Below, in pieces: positions 1 through 6,076 of a DNA stretch of 9,213 bases. Source of the DNA: Bacilli bacterium (GTDB taxonomy: Bacteria; Bacillota_I; Bacilli_A; ML615J-28; CAG-698); assembly GCA_028691715.1 (NCBI GenBank), contig JAQUYR010000047.1, positions 1 to 9,213 of the forward strand, written 5' to 3'. The notes under the pieces are model-generated. The model did no database searches. It saw only the letters and a program-made list of their open reading frames with translations, and was not told where the DNA came from. Position 1 is the stretch's first letter; each line of letters starts with the position of its first letter. The position numbers were made by a program, and so were the translations under genes.

Positions 1-408
1 TTTATTTGCCTCATAATAAATCTCTTGGGCAGTTTTAGGACTTAAAACTTTGGTTATTCCAAAGAAATGCTTCAGTTCCATATGTGTCCAATGATACAGA
101 GGATTTCCAATAGTATATGGCACTGTTTCTGCCCATTTGAGAAATTTATCTTCAGCACTAGCATTACCAGTTATATATCTTTCAGGAATCCCATTTGCTC
201 TCATAGCTCGCCATTTGTAATGATCACCATAGTTTCCATCAACAACCCACACTTCTGTTAAATTATTGAACTGACGATTCTCATATATCTCTTTAGCGCT
301 TAAATGGCAATGATAATCGAATATCGGCATCTCTTTAGCATATTTCTGATAAAGCAGAATCGCTGTTTTGTTTTCTAGTTGAAATGTTTTCCCCATGAAT
401 TCTTTCAT
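1..408 (-). CDS. uxaC: Uronate isomerase (glucuronate/galacturonate isomerase), N-terminal part; 3' end outside window
   Basis: UxaC converts D-glucuronate to D-fructuronate and D-galacturonate to D-tagaturonate, the first cytoplasmic step of hexuronate catabolism. The 136 codons visible carry family hallmarks: MPIFDYHCHLSAKEIYE at about residues 27-43, with the amidohydrolase-type HxH metal pair H33 and H35; GDHYKWRAMRANG at 61-73; and a block containing WAETVPYTIGNPLYHWTH. The family is about 470 residues long, so roughly 70% lies beyond the left edge. The start ATG (408-406) follows AAGGAG with 6 nt between. The gene lies 42 nt downstream of the iclR stop with no hairpin between them, so it is probably co-transcribed from the iclR promoter. 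No frameshift is visible. Identification rests on strong recognition of the conserved N terminus. Confidence 0.95.
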   Translation of the reverse strand, partial: MKEFMGKTFQLENKTAILLYQKYAKEMPIFDYHCHLSAKEIYENRQFNNLTEVWVVDGNYGDHYKWRAMRANGIPERYITGNASAEDKFLKWAETVPYTIGNPLYHWTHMELKHFFGITKVLSPKTAQEIYYEANK

Positions 409-450
409 ATAAATCTCCTTACTTCTTGATACAAAATTAAAACATCATAG

Positions 451-1224
451 TTATTTTACTTTTGGTTCACGATATCCCTGTTTCAACGAAACATATCGGG
501 CAATCTCTTGGAGTTCTTCTATTTCTTTGGAAATTTCTTCCTCAGTTTCATTGTTAGCAATTCTAGCAGCGCTCAATACACCAACAATTTTATCCTCAAA
601 ATTATAAACTGGAACTGCATATGTGCAGATGTAATTTTCAGTTACCCCGTTATCAAGAACATAACCGAGTTTTTCATATACAGTTAATTCCTCGAGCAAT
701 TCTTTATATCTTTCACCAGCTATACCATCAAACTCAGCCGATAAAACCTTTTCTAATAATTCTTCCTTTTTTGATCCTGTCGCAAAAGCTAGAAAGGCTT
801 TCCCGGCAGCATTGATGTGAAGTGGCATTTGAACCCCGATATCAGTAGTTGTTATTCTGGTTTTTGGAGACTCAAATTTATAGATATAGATTAGTTTATC
901 ACCAAGTCGTTTACAGGCAAATACTGTTAAACTTCTTCTATTAGCGAAGTCTTTTAATCCCTGACTTGCAAAATTAATGAAATTTGAATTTTTAGTGTAA
1001 GCTTGACCGATAGCAAATATTTTAGATCCTATAACATATGTTTTTAAATGTTGATCTTTGTAGTATATTGCATCCTCTTTATATAGTGCTTGCAATATAT
1101 CAAAAACGGTAGCTTTTGGTAAATTAAGTTTTTTGTGAATCTCTGAAAGAGTAATACCTTCAGAATATTTAGAAATTAATTGTAAAATTTTTAGTGTTTT
1201 TTCCACTGTTTTATTTGATGCCAT
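451..1224 (-). CDS. IclR-family transcriptional regulator, probably of hexuronate genes (KdgR-like role)
   Basis: This 257-residue protein has the full IclR layout and normal family length. A winged helix-turn-helix covers about residues 5-60, with the second and third helices in LSEIHKKLNLPKATVFDIL (26-44). An effector-binding domain follows from about 75 to 250, including the family signature PLHINAAGKAFLAF (134-147). IclR proteins sense small metabolites and often repress adjacent sugar-acid genes; KdgR of the pectin/hexuronate pathway is one example. Here the gene lies directly upstream of uxaC and behind the GH4 operon, which suggests a hexuronate-derived effector. The ATG at 1224 is preceded by AAGGAG at a good distance. 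A perfect inverted repeat at 1249-1261 lies on the predicted start of transcription and suggests autoregulation. The family is certain; ligand and sign of regulation are inferred. Confidence 0.93.
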   Translation of the reverse strand: MASNKTVEKTLKILQLISKYSEGITLSEIHKKLNLPKATVFDILQALYKEDAIYYKDQHLKTYVIGSKIFAIGQAYTKNSNFINFASQGLKDFANRRSLTVFACKRLGDKLIYIYKFESPKTRITTTDIGVQMPLHINAAGKAFLAFATGSKKEELLEKVLSAEFDGIAGERYKELLEELTVYEKLGYVLDNGVTENYICTYAVPVYNFEDKIVGVLSAARIANNETEEEISKEIEELQEIARYVSLKQGYREPKVK

Positions 1225-1248
1225 ACCGACTCCTTATATACGTGTATA

Positions 1249-1261
1249 CGAACACTGTTCG
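1249..1261. promoter_or_regulatory. Candidate IclR operator (perfect 13-bp inverted repeat)
   Basis: CGAACACTGTTCG is a perfect 6+1+6 palindrome. It begins at the expected +1 of the iclR promoter and ends 24 nt before the iclR ATG. Binding there would block initiation or early elongation, as expected for autoregulation. The GAAC/GTTC half-sites around a short centre resemble the GAAAC/GTTTC half-sites known for KdgR in enterobacteria, though the resemblance is only in style. Which protein binds is inferred. Confidence 0.6.
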
Positions 1262-1268
1262 CATTTAT

Positions 1269-1297
1269 ATTTTAACACACTTAAAAGTACTTGTCTA
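1269..1297 (-). promoter_or_regulatory. Sigma-A promoter of iclR-uxaC
   Basis: On the minus strand, TAGACA (-35, 1297-1292) and TAAAAT (-10, 1274-1269) are separated by exactly 17 bp. A TGT immediately before the -10 makes it an extended -10 promoter. Transcription should begin near 1262, about 38 nt before the ATG. The promoter lies downstream of the preceding operon's terminator, so iclR-uxaC can be expressed independently. Confidence 0.75.
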
Positions 1298-1334
1298 TCT
1301 TTTTTACCAATTTATTAATTGTTTTCAAATATAT

Positions 1335-1362
1335 AATAAAAAAACTAGGATTCACCTAGTTT
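1335..1362 (-). terminator. Intrinsic terminator of the GNAT-GH4-permease-TIM-barrel operon
   Basis: Perfect 8-bp arms (1355-1362 and 1342-1349, AAACTAGG/CCTAGTTT) enclose a 5-nt loop and run into a T-rich tract on the minus strand (1344-1335). The stem starts at the last base of the TIM-barrel gene's TGA stop, so the operon ends directly at this gene. The iclR promoter follows about 40 bp downstream. Confidence 0.85.
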
Positions 1363-2183
1363 CATAATAAATTCTTAATAAAATTCAAACTTCTTTTTAT
1401 ATCAATACCCGTTATTCCTTCAAGAATCAGATAAGCATTGGGACATTTTTCCTCAATCTTTTTAATAATATAGGGATAATTCATCAATCCATCTCCTAGT
1501 GCTACCTGAATCAATTTGTTATCTTTAACAATGTAATCCTTTAGATGAAAAATGACAATTTTATCAGAGAATAGCTCCAGACACTGATCGAATATCTTAA
1601 CATGATTAAAATGATTGTCAATGCTAAGAAAATTGTATATATCAACAATAATCTTCACCCTTTCACTCTTTAAATCATTGATCAATTGCAAAAGTTTTTC
1701 TGGAGTAGAGATGACATGATTGTACGCTCCTTCAATAGCTACATAACTAGTGGTACTTTCCGAAAAATCTGTCAATTGCTTGAAGACTTTTAATACTCCT
1801 TGATAAGCTTTTTCACTTTTATTCAGGGGATTAAATGTCCACTGATCATCATTATAGGAACCAGTTTCTGTGCCAACATATTTAGTTCCAAAAATTTGAG
1901 CATATTTTAAATGGTTCTTGAAATTCTCAATTCCCCTGTGCAACTTGGCCTGATCACTATGGATGGGATTGAAATAAGCTCCCAACATAGCTATTTCAAC
2001 ATCACTTTTTGAAAGTGATATAGCGATGGTTTTCGCCTTTTCCTGATCAAGGGGCATTTCATAATCAAGAAGGGCTTTGTTTAAAACCAGTTGGATAATA
2101 TTTATTTGACTATCAACTATCCTTACTCCCAAGTCAGCAGTAGAAAATTTACCTATGTCATGAGCTCTAATTCCAATCTTCAT
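1362..2183 (-). CDS. Xylose-isomerase-like TIM-barrel protein (sugar isomerase/epimerase family)
   Basis: This 273-residue protein matches the AP-endonuclease-2/xylose-isomerase-like TIM-barrel superfamily (PF01261 type). Relatives include D-tagatose 3-epimerase, hydroxypyruvate isomerase and inosose dehydratase. The expected metal-binding and catalytic positions are present: E151 in VAIEGAYNH, D181 in IIVDIYN, H213 in IFHLKD and E255 in LILEGITG. This order and spacing match epimerases in which two glutamates flank a divalent metal. It is the last gene of the operon, 9 nt after the permease stop, with AGAGGT overlapping that stop as its ribosome binding site. Because uxaC is adjacent, a keto-uronate such as tagaturonate or fructuronate is a plausible substrate, but this is inference; many family members remain uncharacterised. 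It is predicted cytoplasmic, with no signal peptide. Confidence 0.85.
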   Translation of the reverse strand: MKIGIRAHDIGKFSTADLGVRIVDSQINIIQLVLNKALLDYEMPLDQEKAKTIAISLSKSDVEIAMLGAYFNPIHSDQAKLHRGIENFKNHLKYAQIFGTKYVGTETGSYNDDQWTFNPLNKSEKAYQGVLKVFKQLTDFSESTTSYVAIEGAYNHVISTPEKLLQLINDLKSERVKIIVDIYNFLSIDNHFNHVKIFDQCLELFSDKIVIFHLKDYIVKDNKLIQVALGDGLMNYPYIIKKIEEKCPNAYLILEGITGIDIKRSLNFIKNLL

Positions 2184-2192
2184 AAAATACCT

Positions 2193-3182
2193 CTATATAT
2201 AGCCTAGTGATTTGAGAACAAAGATGAAAAGAAAGATGGTAATTGCTGATGCCATTGTCGTCCACACCACTATTTGCCCAGCTAAAATATGATCATTATT
2301 CATCTCCTTGGCCATTATAGCACTAGCTACAGCGGCTGGAGCAGCAAATAATGCCAATAATGAAGCGATTTTTGGTCCGTCAAATATTCCCATTTTAATA
2401 GCAATGAATAATATTGTTGTTGGGACAACAATAATCCTGAAAATAACTGTAGGGATAATATATTTTTGAAGGTTTTTTACCGCTTTAAATTCAAACTGAC
2501 CACCTAAGACAATTAAAGCAAGCGGAGATGCCGTTTTGGATACACTATCAATAGTTTTATATAAAAATGTCAATTTATCTCGTAAAATAAAGGCACTTTC
2601 TGGAATCAATAATCTTACCAAACAGAAGACTATACCAACAACTGTTCCAATGATTAAGGGATTTTTTAAGATATTAAGCAATGTTTTCTTTATATCTGTC
2701 CCTTTCTCTTCCTGAAAAAGAGAAAGGGATATAACAGCAAGTGTATTAAACAGAGGAATAGCAAACATTGATATCAAAGAAACATGGGCTAATGTCTGAA
2801 TTGCTTCTGGTGAATTTGTTGTAAATAAACTAGCAGCCAAAGGGATTCCTATATAGGCAAAATTGCTCCGAAATGTGGCTTGAAGAATTACTCCCTTCTT
2901 ACTGCGGTCTTTACAAAATAAAATTACTAGGACTAGGCCTATTGTAAAAACACTCAAAATAGCAACAACAGCAAAAATTATTAACTTCCAGTCAATATTG
3001 GTAAAACTGGAATCATAAATATTTTTAAACAGCAGAGCGGGAAGAGCTACATAAAAACAAAATTTATTACCCTTTGCCAAGAATTCATCACTTAATAATT
3101 TTATTCGTTTTAAAAAATATCCTAAGCTCACGAGTAATAATATTGGTAAAACAGCATTAATTGCAAAAATAAAACTATCCAT
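2193..3182 (-). CDS. AEC (auxin efflux carrier-like) family permease
   Basis: This 329-residue integral membrane protein has about ten hydrophobic segments, roughly at 5-24, 40-56, 66-90, 104-120, 131-156, 174-193, 217-230, 241-266, 271-291 and 299-326. The pattern, with VLPILLLVSLGYFLKR near the N terminus, FRSNFAYIGIPLA at 104-116 and LFAAPAAVASAIMA near the C terminus, is typical of the AEC/Mem_trans family (PF03547), secondary carriers usually linked to organic acids such as malate. The ATG overlaps the end of the GH4 gene by 8 nt (ATGGATAG holds both start and stop), with GAGGTG 5 nt upstream, so translation is probably coupled. It is the only transporter visible in the locus and may carry a uronic acid or short uronide. 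That substrate is inference. Confidence 0.9.
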   Translation of the reverse strand: MDSFIFAINAVLPILLLVSLGYFLKRIKLLSDEFLAKGNKFCFYVALPALLFKNIYDSSFTNIDWKLIIFAVVAILSVFTIGLVLVILFCKDRSKKGVILQATFRSNFAYIGIPLAASLFTTNSPEAIQTLAHVSLISMFAIPLFNTLAVISLSLFQEEKGTDIKKTLLNILKNPLIIGTVVGIVFCLVRLLIPESAFILRDKLTFLYKTIDSVSKTASPLALIVLGGQFEFKAVKNLQKYIIPTVIFRIIVVPTTILFIAIKMGIFDGPKIASLLALFAAPAAVASAIMAKEMNNDHILAGQIVVWTTMASAITIFLFIFVLKSLGYI

Positions 3183-4605
3183 TGTTACACCTCTTTTTTT
3201 CTGAACCGTTTGTATAATTATTTATATCAAAATATGGCTCTAAATAACTTCTAGTATTTTCCATCATTTCAATAAATAACTTACAACAATCCTCAAAAGA
3301 TAAGGTTGAACACAAAGGGTCATTTTTAAATGATAAAAATATTCTTTCTATATTTCTCTCTTTAATTCCATAATACAAATTTTCTTGATTATAAAGATTC
3401 CTCAAGATCAAATCATTAACAGCTGGTGAAAGTGTTTTTGAACACAATGGCCTGACGGTATCATTGGTAAAAACAGCATTTGTTTCAACAATTGCTCCTA
3501 AAGGAAAATCCTTCATCTGTCCCTGATTTGGGAGATTTACATTTGATAATTTAACATCAAATCCTAAAATTGCCTTGATTAATTCCACTGCTTCTTCACC
3601 AGATTTTTCTAGGGTAATCTCTTTTTCACCATTTGCCATTTGTGTGGATTCTAAAACTCTTTCTTCTTGTTGTTTCTTTCTAAAATCGACTGAAGTCAGA
3701 GCAAATTTCCAGTAATCAACTACTTCTTTAGATGATAAATACCAGGAATTGTTCATAAATTCTACAAGATGGCGATCACCAGCAGCCCCCAGAATACGAT
3801 ATTTCTTGTAAAGATCCATTTTTACTCTATTAGCATAAGCAAAGCAGTTATATTTATACTCATCGGTGTCTCCTTTTTCATTGTAACCTGTCATGTAATA
3901 TTTATCGATGAACTGATCAAGAAGCGACATGATATCAACATCGTGATACTTTGCTTCACTAATCCAGGTAAAATGATTAATTCCCGAAACCTCAGTAAAT
4001 ATTTCTTCTCTTTTAACGGTGATCCCCTTAATCTCTTTTAATACTTTGCAAAGAAAATCCTGTGTATGAAAGACTTCATGGCAGCACCCAAATGCTTTTA
4101 TGTCAGGAAAAACATCATACAAAGTCTTAACACATAAACTCATCGGGTTGGTAAAATTTATTACCCAGGCCTTTGGAGAATACTTGGCAATCGCTCGGGC
4201 AAACCCTTCGTATAGGGGAATGGTTCGCATTGCTCGTAAGATTCCTCCAGGACCAGTAGTATCACCAACACTCTGGTAAATCCCATATTTTTCGGGAGTA
4301 TGAACATCACTATTCATCTCCTCAAAGGTCCCAGGAAGAATAGAGATCACTACAAATGATGCTTTTGTCAATGTTTCTTCCAAAGAATCATAAACACAAT
4401 AATCCCACTCTGTTAAGGCTTCAGGAAGTTTATTGATTCGTCTTCCAATCTCTTGATTTAATAGGGCTGCTTTTTTATCGATATCATAAAGAGCAATTTC
4501 TCCACTTAATTCTGGTGAAAGTGAGAGATCATTCATAAATACCCGGGCCCATTGCTTTGATCCACCACCAATATAAGCTATTTTTATTCTATTCTTAACT
4601 GTCAT
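3175..4605 (-). CDS. Glycoside hydrolase family 4 enzyme, probable alpha-galacturonidase or alpha-glucuronidase
   Basis: GH4 enzymes cleave glycosides by NAD-assisted oxidation at C3 and need a divalent metal, usually Mn2+. Visible features, numbered from the upstream GTG at 4614 (subtract 3 for the ATG): an N-terminal Rossmann start IAYIGGGSKQW (12-22); TGPGGILRAMRTIP (120-133); NFTNPMSL (153-160); the metal/specificity motif CCHEV with C178, H179 and E180; and SGINHFTW with metal ligand H214. CHEV-type motifs mark GH4 members acting on uronic acid glycosides (LplD-like alpha-galacturonidases and AguA-like alpha-glucuronidases), whereas phospho-glycosidases carry CNxP and alpha-galactosidases CHSV-like motifs. 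The adjacent uxaC fits. I prefer the ATG at 4605 (476 residues) over a GTG at 4614, because GTGGAG then serves as ribosome binding site. The gene overlaps the GNAT gene by 11 nt and the permease by 8 nt. Exact sugar and linkage are uncertain. Confidence 0.9.
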   Translation of the reverse strand: MTVKNRIKIAYIGGGSKQWARVFMNDLSLSPELSGEIALYDIDKKAALLNQEIGRRINKLPEALTEWDYCVYDSLEETLTKASFVVISILPGTFEEMNSDVHTPEKYGIYQSVGDTTGPGGILRAMRTIPLYEGFARAIAKYSPKAWVINFTNPMSLCVKTLYDVFPDIKAFGCCHEVFHTQDFLCKVLKEIKGITVKREEIFTEVSGINHFTWISEAKYHDVDIMSLLDQFIDKYYMTGYNEKGDTDEYKYNCFAYANRVKMDLYKKYRILGAAGDRHLVEFMNNSWYLSSKEVVDYWKFALTSVDFRKKQQEERVLESTQMANGEKEITLEKSGEEAVELIKAILGFDVKLSNVNLPNQGQMKDFPLGAIVETNAVFTNDTVRPLCSKTLSPAVNDLILRNLYNQENLYYGIKERNIERIFLSFKNDPLCSTLSFEDCCKLFIEMMENTRSYLEPYFDINNYTNGSEKKRCNNG

Positions 4606-5086
4606 TTTCTCCACTCTTTCGCATACAGATGAAAGGATACTTTATATTATCATCCTCGCCATTTGCTCTTAAAACTCTATCATACCTAATGAAACCCATT
4701 TTTTCATAAACATGAATCGCTCTTTCATTCTCTTCATAGACATCTAAAATGATGGAGCCATGATAATTAAATAATTTCCTCCCAAAGCTCAGGCATCTAG
4801 TAATAAACTCATATCCCAGTCTTTGTCCTGTGTACTCTGGAGCTAGCCCTAAGCCAATTTTCATTTCCCCATCAGTCTCAAATTCATATTCAAAAATACC
4901 GAATAATTCATTATTTTCATTAAAAACTGAAAAATAAAATATTCCATTATTTTCATTTAGTATTTCATCCAGATCGCGATTAAAATTCTCTGCCTTAGCA
5001 TTATAAAAAGTATATGGCTCTTCATAGTGCCAACTAAAAAATTCCAAAGCATCTTTTTTATTCATTCTATATATTTTATATTCCAT
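4595..5086 (-). CDS. GNAT-family N-acetyltransferase
   Basis: This 163-residue protein is a normal-length GNAT acetyl-CoA-dependent acyltransferase. Motif A is visible as GLGLAPEYTGQRLGYEFI (78-95), with the acetyl-CoA pyrophosphate loop around Q88-R89-L90-G91. The usual final Gly/Ala of the Q/R-x-x-G-x-G/A consensus is E93 here. Motif B follows as DVYEENERAIHVYEKMGF (115-132), the common C-terminal GNAT block. It is the first gene of the operon, and its 3' end overlaps the GH4 start, so it is expressed with the uronide genes. The acceptor could be a protein N terminus, an amine, an antibiotic or a sugar derivative; the sequence does not decide. The ATG at 5086 is preceded by TAGGA with a 5-nt gap. 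The family is secure and the function unknown. Confidence 0.9.
   Translation of the reverse strand: MEYKIYRMNKKDALEFFSWHYEEPYTFYNAKAENFNRDLDEILNENNGIFYFSVFNENNELFGIFEYEFETDGEMKIGLGLAPEYTGQRLGYEFITRCLSFGRKLFNYHGSIILDVYEENERAIHVYEKMGFIRYDRVLRANGEDDNIKYPFICMRKSGENDS
4606..4619 (-). promoter_or_regulatory. Ribosome binding site deciding the GH4 start
   Basis: The minus strand reads GAAAGAGTGGAGAAA directly before ATG (4605). The GGAG is close to the ATG (3 nt), with a further AAAGAG about 8 nt upstream. The alternative GTG at 4614 has only GAAAGA before it, a weak site. The family's conserved N-terminal strand begins shortly after either start, so protein function is unaffected by the choice. 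Confidence 0.5.
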
Positions 5087-5099
5087 ATTTTTCCTATTT

Positions 5100-5116
5100 A
5101 AGAAGCAAGGCTTCTT
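5100..5116 (-). other. Hairpin in the leader of the GNAT operon
   Basis: Perfect 7-bp arms AAGAAGC/GCTTCTT flank a 3-nt loop. In the minus-strand transcript the hairpin lies between the predicted start (about 5128) and the GNAT ribosome binding site. It is not followed by a T-run on that strand, so it is unlikely to be a terminator. It may stabilise the mRNA 5' end or modulate initiation. No function is shown by the sequence. Confidence 0.5.
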
Positions 5117-5134
5117 CTTCCTTTTTCAATTGCT

Positions 5135-5163
5135 ATTTTACTATTTATTAAGAAATATTACAA
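5135..5163 (-). promoter_or_regulatory. Promoter of the GNAT-GH4-permease-TIM-barrel operon
   Basis: On the minus strand, TTGTAA (-35, 5163-5158) and TAAAAT (-10, 5140-5135) are separated by 17 bp. Transcription would start near 5128, giving a leader of about 42 nt. The spacer (5157-5142) contains an imperfect 16-bp palindrome. Unlike the other promoters in the window it has no TGn extension. Confidence 0.65.
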
Positions 5164-5200
5164 GATACTATTGTCCTTTTTCAAAGTAAATGTTTTCTAC

Positions 5201-5229
5201 TTGTCTTTTTTAACATTTTATGGTATCAT
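5201..5229 (+). promoter_or_regulatory. Promoter of the HAD hydrolase gene
   Basis: TTGTCT (-35, 5201-5206) and TATCAT (-10, 5224-5229) are separated by 17 bp, with TGG before the -10 (extended -10). The start of transcription would be near 5235-5236, only about 10 nt before the ATG. The divergent GNAT-operon promoter lies 38 bp away, so the two units share a compact control region. Confidence 0.7.
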
Positions 5230-5245
5230 TACACAGGTGAAAATT

Positions 5246-6052
5246 ATGAAAAAAGATTACTTAATCGCTATAGATCTAGATGGAACTGTTATTACAGGAT
5301 TTGATAATTATGATAAAAAAAGTTTTGCTCTCCTAAAAGAATTATCAGAGTCGAATAAAATCATCATTGCAACAGGTAGGCCTTATCGCTCAAGCAAATA
5401 CTACCACAACCTTTTAGGGCTAAATACTCCTTTAATTAATTATAATGGTGCTCTGATTCATAATCCTCTGGATGATAAATTCCCTAAGTATATGATAACC
5501 ATTCCTCGTAATACTCTTTTTGAGATAATCGATAAAAATCGTGACATCTTGATCAATCTTTTTTGTGAGGTTGAGGATGATATCTATTTATGGAAAAATG
5601 ACGATCTCATCAAGCCCTATCTGCATTTGGATGGAGGTAATCTCCATGTTGGTGAACTATGTGAAATTCTACCAACCGATTCAAATGGGGCTATTGCTAT
5701 CTCTTGCAAGGGATCTGAAGTTCGTCTACAAAAGTTTATCGATGATAATTATAAAGACATCCTTAAAATTAGATTTTGGGATAATGACCAATTTGTCATC
5801 TCAGAAATATATAATCCCTCAGCAACCAAAGGTTTTGGCTTAAAATTAATTGCTGACTATTATAAAATTCCTAAGGAAAAAATCATCGCTATCGGTGATG
5901 GGCACAATGATATTGAACTATTACAAGAAGCAGGAATTTCTGTTGCTATGGAAAATTCTCATCCTGACCTCTTGCAAACAACTAAAAACATCACTAAAAC
6001 CGTTCAGGAAAACGGAGTTTATCATTTTCTATACGAATTCTTTAAAAAATAA
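5246..6052 (+). CDS. Cof-type HAD-superfamily phosphatase (HAD-IIB)
   Basis: This 268-residue cytoplasmic protein has all four HAD motifs: motif I DLDGT with nucleophile D10 and D12; motif II ATGRP with T43; motif III around K195 in SATKGFGLK; motif IV GDGHND (217-222). The cap between motifs II and III is large, as in the C2/type IIB (Cof) subfamily, whose members dephosphorylate sugar phosphates, nucleotides or other small phosphates. Length is normal. The ATG at 5246 was chosen because AGGTGA lies 5 nt upstream and the protein then starts right before the motif I strand. A 25-codon in-frame extension back to TTG 5171 would span the promoter and has no ribosome binding site. The gene is transcribed away from the hexuronate locus and ends in a terminator shared with the convergent gene. 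The specific substrate cannot be predicted. Confidence 0.93.
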   Translation: MKKDYLIAIDLDGTVITGFDNYDKKSFALLKELSESNKIIIATGRPYRSSKYYHNLLGLNTPLINYNGALIHNPLDDKFPKYMITIPRNTLFEIIDKNRDILINLFCEVEDDIYLWKNDDLIKPYLHLDGGNLHVGELCEILPTDSNGAIAISCKGSEVRLQKFIDDNYKDILKIRFWDNDQFVISEIYNPSATKGFGLKLIADYYKIPKEKIIAIGDGHNDIELLQEAGISVAMENSHPDLLQTTKNITKTVQENGVYHFLYEFFKK

Positions 6053-6076
6053 AAAACGGATTAATCCGTTTTTTTT
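6051..6076. terminator. Bidirectional terminator between convergent genes
   Basis: Six A, the stem CGGA-TTAA-TCCG and eight T form a near-perfect palindrome, giving a hairpin followed by a T-run on both strands. The HAD stop TAA (6050-6052) enters its A-run, and the stop of the secreted protein gene (6077-6075) enters its T-run. The only intergenic DNA is the 22 bp between them. Confidence 0.9.

Noticed and set aside
67..261. Short open frame on the plus strand
   Set aside because: It lies wholly antisense to uxaC, whose frame is clearly conserved; the plus-strand translation shows no recognisable domain.
621..815. Plus-strand open frame inside the regulator gene
   Set aside because: Antisense shadow of the IclR gene, with no ribosome binding site or recognisable product.
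1288..1310. TACTTGTCT shared by the iclR upstream region and the HAD upstream region (5198-5206)
   Set aside because: One copy overlaps a minus-strand -35 and the other a plus-strand -35, so they are not in equivalent positions; nine AT-rich bases can recur by chance.
1362..1364. Possibility of genetic code 4 (TGA read as tryptophan)
   Set aside because: TGA ends the TIM-barrel gene exactly at its terminator stem, and tryptophan codons checked in the window are TGG.
3769..4041. 90-codon plus-strand open frame with hydrophobic stretches
   Set aside because: Antisense to the conserved GH4 core; the hydrophobicity follows from the complementary codon pattern of AT-rich DNA.
5171..5245. Upstream in-frame extension of the HAD gene to a TTG codon
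   Set aside because: The extension covers the predicted -35 and -10 boxes, lacks a ribosome binding site, and adds hydrophobic residues not expected before HAD motif I.
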